Below, piece by piece: positions 61,206 to 64,000 of a DNA stretch of 64,000 bases (its first letter is position 1; every line of letters starts with the position of its first letter). Under the pieces are notes generated by a model. That model had not been told where the DNA came from. It saw only the letters and a program-made list of their open reading frames with translations, and searched no databases. Made by a program: the position numbers and the translations under genes. Source of the DNA: Gonatopus flavifemur (taxonomy: Eukaryota > Arthropoda > Insecta > Hymenoptera > Dryinidae); the NCBI GenBank assembly GCA_018340375.1, contig JAFFJZ010000003.1, positions 15,934,001 through 15,998,000 of the forward strand, read 5' to 3'.

Positions 61206-62067
61206 CTGTTCAGAAAATTGTACAATTTTAATGCACATCGGTGATGATCTGCAGAGTAGGGTGAGGAATCATTTTCGAATTGTATACAGAAATGTATTGC
61301 ACCGCGAAGAACTAATATAAAATCAAATTTATAATCATTTTCTATTATCTTGTAATGTCTGATATTATACAGAATAAGTGATAACAGTGATATCTACAAT
61401 TCCTAAGAAATTTATTACTTTATTCAAATTTTCACAGATTTTTTCCTCCGATGTGGTTTGCAAAATTTTCAATGTAGTGCATTTATTTTATGATAACTGG
61501 ATGAGTTCTCAAGAGCTGAAAATATAGAAAAAATTAATCAATAACACAGAGAATGAATATATACAATTTATATCTTAATTTATACCCAGACAGAAGGTAA
61601 TGAGCGAATCATGTGAGTCAACATTGAGAAAACGGTTTTAGTTGAATATTAGACAGCTATGGAAATTTAGTCACTCTAAATCAAAATTTGGTTGAACCAA
61701 ACGAATTTCATTTGTCGCAGTTACATTTTTCATTCCCCTCGAATAAATTGTTTTATCCATATTTCAGGCAACTACCCTGGCGGAAAAATAATTTCTCTTG
61801 ACTGTTTTTCATAACTTCTTATAATTTATTTTATTGCGAGTATTCAATCAAATATTTTGTTATTCAACAACATATTTCTAGCTTATTTTAATAAAGATTA
61901 ACCACGTATATAGAGTTATCTGATACGTCCGTGAATCCTGTTTAGCCTCGCAATAATGAATTTCATATTATTCCGGAAGAGATTCATTTAACGATAGAGA
62001 CAGGAGGGGATATTTTCAATTGAACGGTATAATCAAAAGTCTGCAGCTCAAAAATGTATACATCGCA

Positions 62068-62334
62068 GTGCCGTCTTTCGTAATCAAGGGTTCCTAGGCT
62101 CAAAATGCTTGGGGGCTCATGTGGGGAAATTTTTTTTCTTGTATATAGTAATATCTTTTTTAAAATTTCTATCAATTATGAATTTGGATATCCGTAGCTC
62201 ATGTTTTACCTTTAACAAAAATTCTTTTCTCGTAAAATTGAAAAATAAAATTGTGGGTAAAAGTGACGGGGCTCTCATCAGCGTGGGATCCTAGGCTCGA
62301 GCCTACAAAGTCTACGCAGAAAGACGGCATTGAT
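62068..62334. repeat. MITE with TGCCGTCTTTC ends
   Basis: CAGTGCCGTCTTTCGTA at the left and GAAAGACGGCATTGAT at the right are inverted, and AGGGTTCCTAGGCTC / GATCCTAGGCTCGAGCC lie inside. It accounts for both open frames drawn across this interval. Confidence 0.65.
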
Positions 62335-63093
62335 ACATCGAAATATAGTATTCATTTTTCAGAAAAAGATTACTGTGAGCCCAAAGAGATAAATTGTCAT
62401 TATCGTTTCTGAATGATTCATACTTTTTTGTCTCACATCATTCATGAATGTCCTAAACTATATTCAAGATTATTGCGAGACATGCAACTTGAAAACATGA
62501 ATTTTTGTTTGCTAGGAATTACAACAGGATCAAAACTATCGAATAGTTCCATCATAACATATGGTCTTATTTTGGACGTTAACTGAATCTCAATTCAATA
62601 TTATATCAGTAACGGAAATTGAATTATCTTGGAAGGATTTTTCGGATGTAAATTTAGTTAGACTATATTTATGAATAAATTTCTTCCATATATTTCTTCC
62701 TTCGTAAATATAAGTGTGGGGATCGATCTGGAGTGGTGGAAAAGAATCAAATTGTGGCAATCTTGATGAGCTAGATATTTAATTTGGAATCACGTTAACA
62801 TTAGCCTTCTGTCTGGATATTCATTTTTACGGATTTTCAAACAAGATTCCAACGTTTGTTGCGGTTTTTGACCGGGTATGGAACTTCGAGACCAGTAAAC
62901 ATTCTTTTTTATAGAAAATATATTGAGATTATATTGATTTTGATAACATCTCAATAAAAATTCAATATATATTTTTGATAAAGATTCGATAGAGTATGCA
63001 AATCATAATCACTCCAGATCAATTCTCAAACCTTAAAAAACAGAGAAAAAATGTTGGTTTGTTGTTTTCCGTCATTTGACAAACGGTACTTAC

Positions 63094-63358
63094 CAAAAAT
63101 TGGATCATCACCGTGATATTCCATGAGGCCCAAAATGATTTTCAGGACATCCGCGTATTCTTGGTGACTGATTCCTGGACATATACGTTCATAAAAAGTT
63201 GATTTTGATCCTTGGTATTTTTTCTTGGATTTCTCAATAGACGCGGCTATCGCCACAGGACAAAAATATTCACGTGAATACAAGATTTGATCGTTTCTTA
63301 CGGAGGTGACAAACATTGAAAAAAAAAACACAATTATGATACTCGTGTAACGATTCAT
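63094..63358 (-). CDS. Signal-peptide exon of an unrecognised secreted protein
   Basis: ATG at 63358 opens 88 codons to a consensus donor (TTTTTG|GTAAGTACC) in phase 1. The N-terminus is a clear signal peptide (IIIVFFFSMFVTSV, cleavage near residue 20). The mature start carries two cysteines (YFCPVAIAASIEKSKKKYQG; ERICPGISHQEYADVL) and ends LMEYHGDDPIFG. The lysine-rich helix between the cysteines is not one I can assign. Downstream exon(s) must lie to the left on this strand; the 61.0-61.2 kb exon is one candidate, with a missing linker. Incomplete model. Confidence 0.5.
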
Positions 63359-63639
63359 GTTTCCAGAGATCTTGAATTGTGTGTTAGATCAGTTTCCAAT
63401 GTCCTGCAACGTCCAATGACATATTGGGATTTTGTACAACAGATCAATTTGAAACAGTTGTGTCAATTGAATTTTAATGACTACGAGTTCAATTCTCAGT
63501 AATCACCAGACAGTTATTCCCTCAGAGAGCATATTCAAAGATAATCCTTAAAACTAGTAATGCCAATGTTTTAATAGAATCCATTCTTTCCCATTGAAAA
63601 AATTTTCAGTTTATATGTATATTTGTATAGAATATATTC

Positions 63640-64000
63640 ATAAATTCTATACCGAGTGTTTCAGAATTCATCATTCGCATTTCTGTGGCATATTCTGCAG
63701 CGAAAATGCAATAATTTCCCGTATGAAAAACATTCCTCCGAGGCGTAGTTTTTGAAATATGTGCCTTTTGTAATTTTTTTTTCAAATTCAGATCACTCAA
63801 AAGCATTGTGTGCTACAGACTTGAGCTCGACGCCATTCTCCAAGTTGGAAAACAGCGAATTATTTAATTGTTTGTTTTGGAGCTATGATGCTTTGAAGTT
63901 GAATGCTGATTGGGTAGAAGCTCAAAAACTTCAAATCGCTATAATTTGGAATTAAAAAATGATGGGATGTTTCAATTTTTTTCTCAGAAATCCGCTGTTT
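63640..64000. repeat. Partial copy of the 21.2-kb foldback element
   Basis: CATATTCTGCAGCGAAAATGCAATAA, the GAGGCGTAGTTT segment and CGCCATTCTCCAAGTTGGAA correspond to parts of 21168-21649. The element runs off the window end, so its right boundary is unseen. Confidence 0.6.

Noticed and set aside
1..64000. Bracovirus, endogenous virus or CRISPR content
   Set aside because: No viral gene hallmark, long terminal repeat pair or regularly spaced short repeats were found; the repeats present are foldback transposons.

Overview
The window is AT-rich eukaryotic DNA. Genes are split by many short GT-AG introns and sit among foldback and terminal-inverted-repeat elements. The families recognised (a divergent insect ionotropic receptor, a PAN/ZP cuticle-type membrane protein) make it an insect. 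A hymenopteran is a reasonable guess but is not proven by the sequence. Gene models were built by joining exons with matching splice signals and phases; those called with confidence give lengths that close in frame.

Layout. (1) 1.1-4.86 kb, minus strand: six exons of an ionotropic receptor (IR), from signal peptide through the ligand-binding domain to TM1 and the pore region. The C-terminal part is not found in the window. (2) 12-40.4 kb: five small secreted-protein genes of identical architecture, namely a short signal-peptide exon, a phase-1 intron and one main coding exon. Three (about 20.7-23.5, 26.7-28.1 and 33.8-36.1 kb, plus strand) share a signal-peptide exon of exactly 64 nt, a dibasic processing site just after it, and Gly/Pro/Val/Ile-rich amphipathic bodies. 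The first two lie in a duplicated block that includes promoter and 3' UTR; a geneless third partial block lies at 31.1-31.8 kb. The flanking genes at 12-14 kb (plus) and 39.8-40.3 kb (minus) share an LPCT...VC cysteine motif. The large gene at 33.8-36.1 kb looks like a mosaic of both types. I recognise no described family for this cluster, and it is the best candidate for an undescribed system. (3) 52.5-59.1 kb, plus strand: a complete 13-exon gene for a 719-residue type I membrane protein with three PAN/apple modules, a ZP domain, a furin site and a C-terminal membrane anchor. (4) 61-63.4 kb, minus strand: two exon-like segments, one with a signal peptide, of unrecognised and incomplete gene(s).

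The rest is intergenic or intronic and is dominated by mobile-element debris: TA-flanked MITEs, a CCCTAGTAGAAAT-ended foldback family, a GCTGTGACAGC-rich family, two non-LTR retrotransposon 3' fragments, a possible tRNA-derived SINE, and a 1.2-kb composite element carrying two smaller elements inside it. No CRISPR array, rRNA or convincing intact tRNA was seen.

Functionally, the IR would act in chemosensory neurons and the PAN/ZP protein in apical extracellular matrix. The small secreted proteins are probably made as precursors and cleaved at basic sites. Whether they are antimicrobial, venom, salivary or reproductive products cannot be told from sequence alone.
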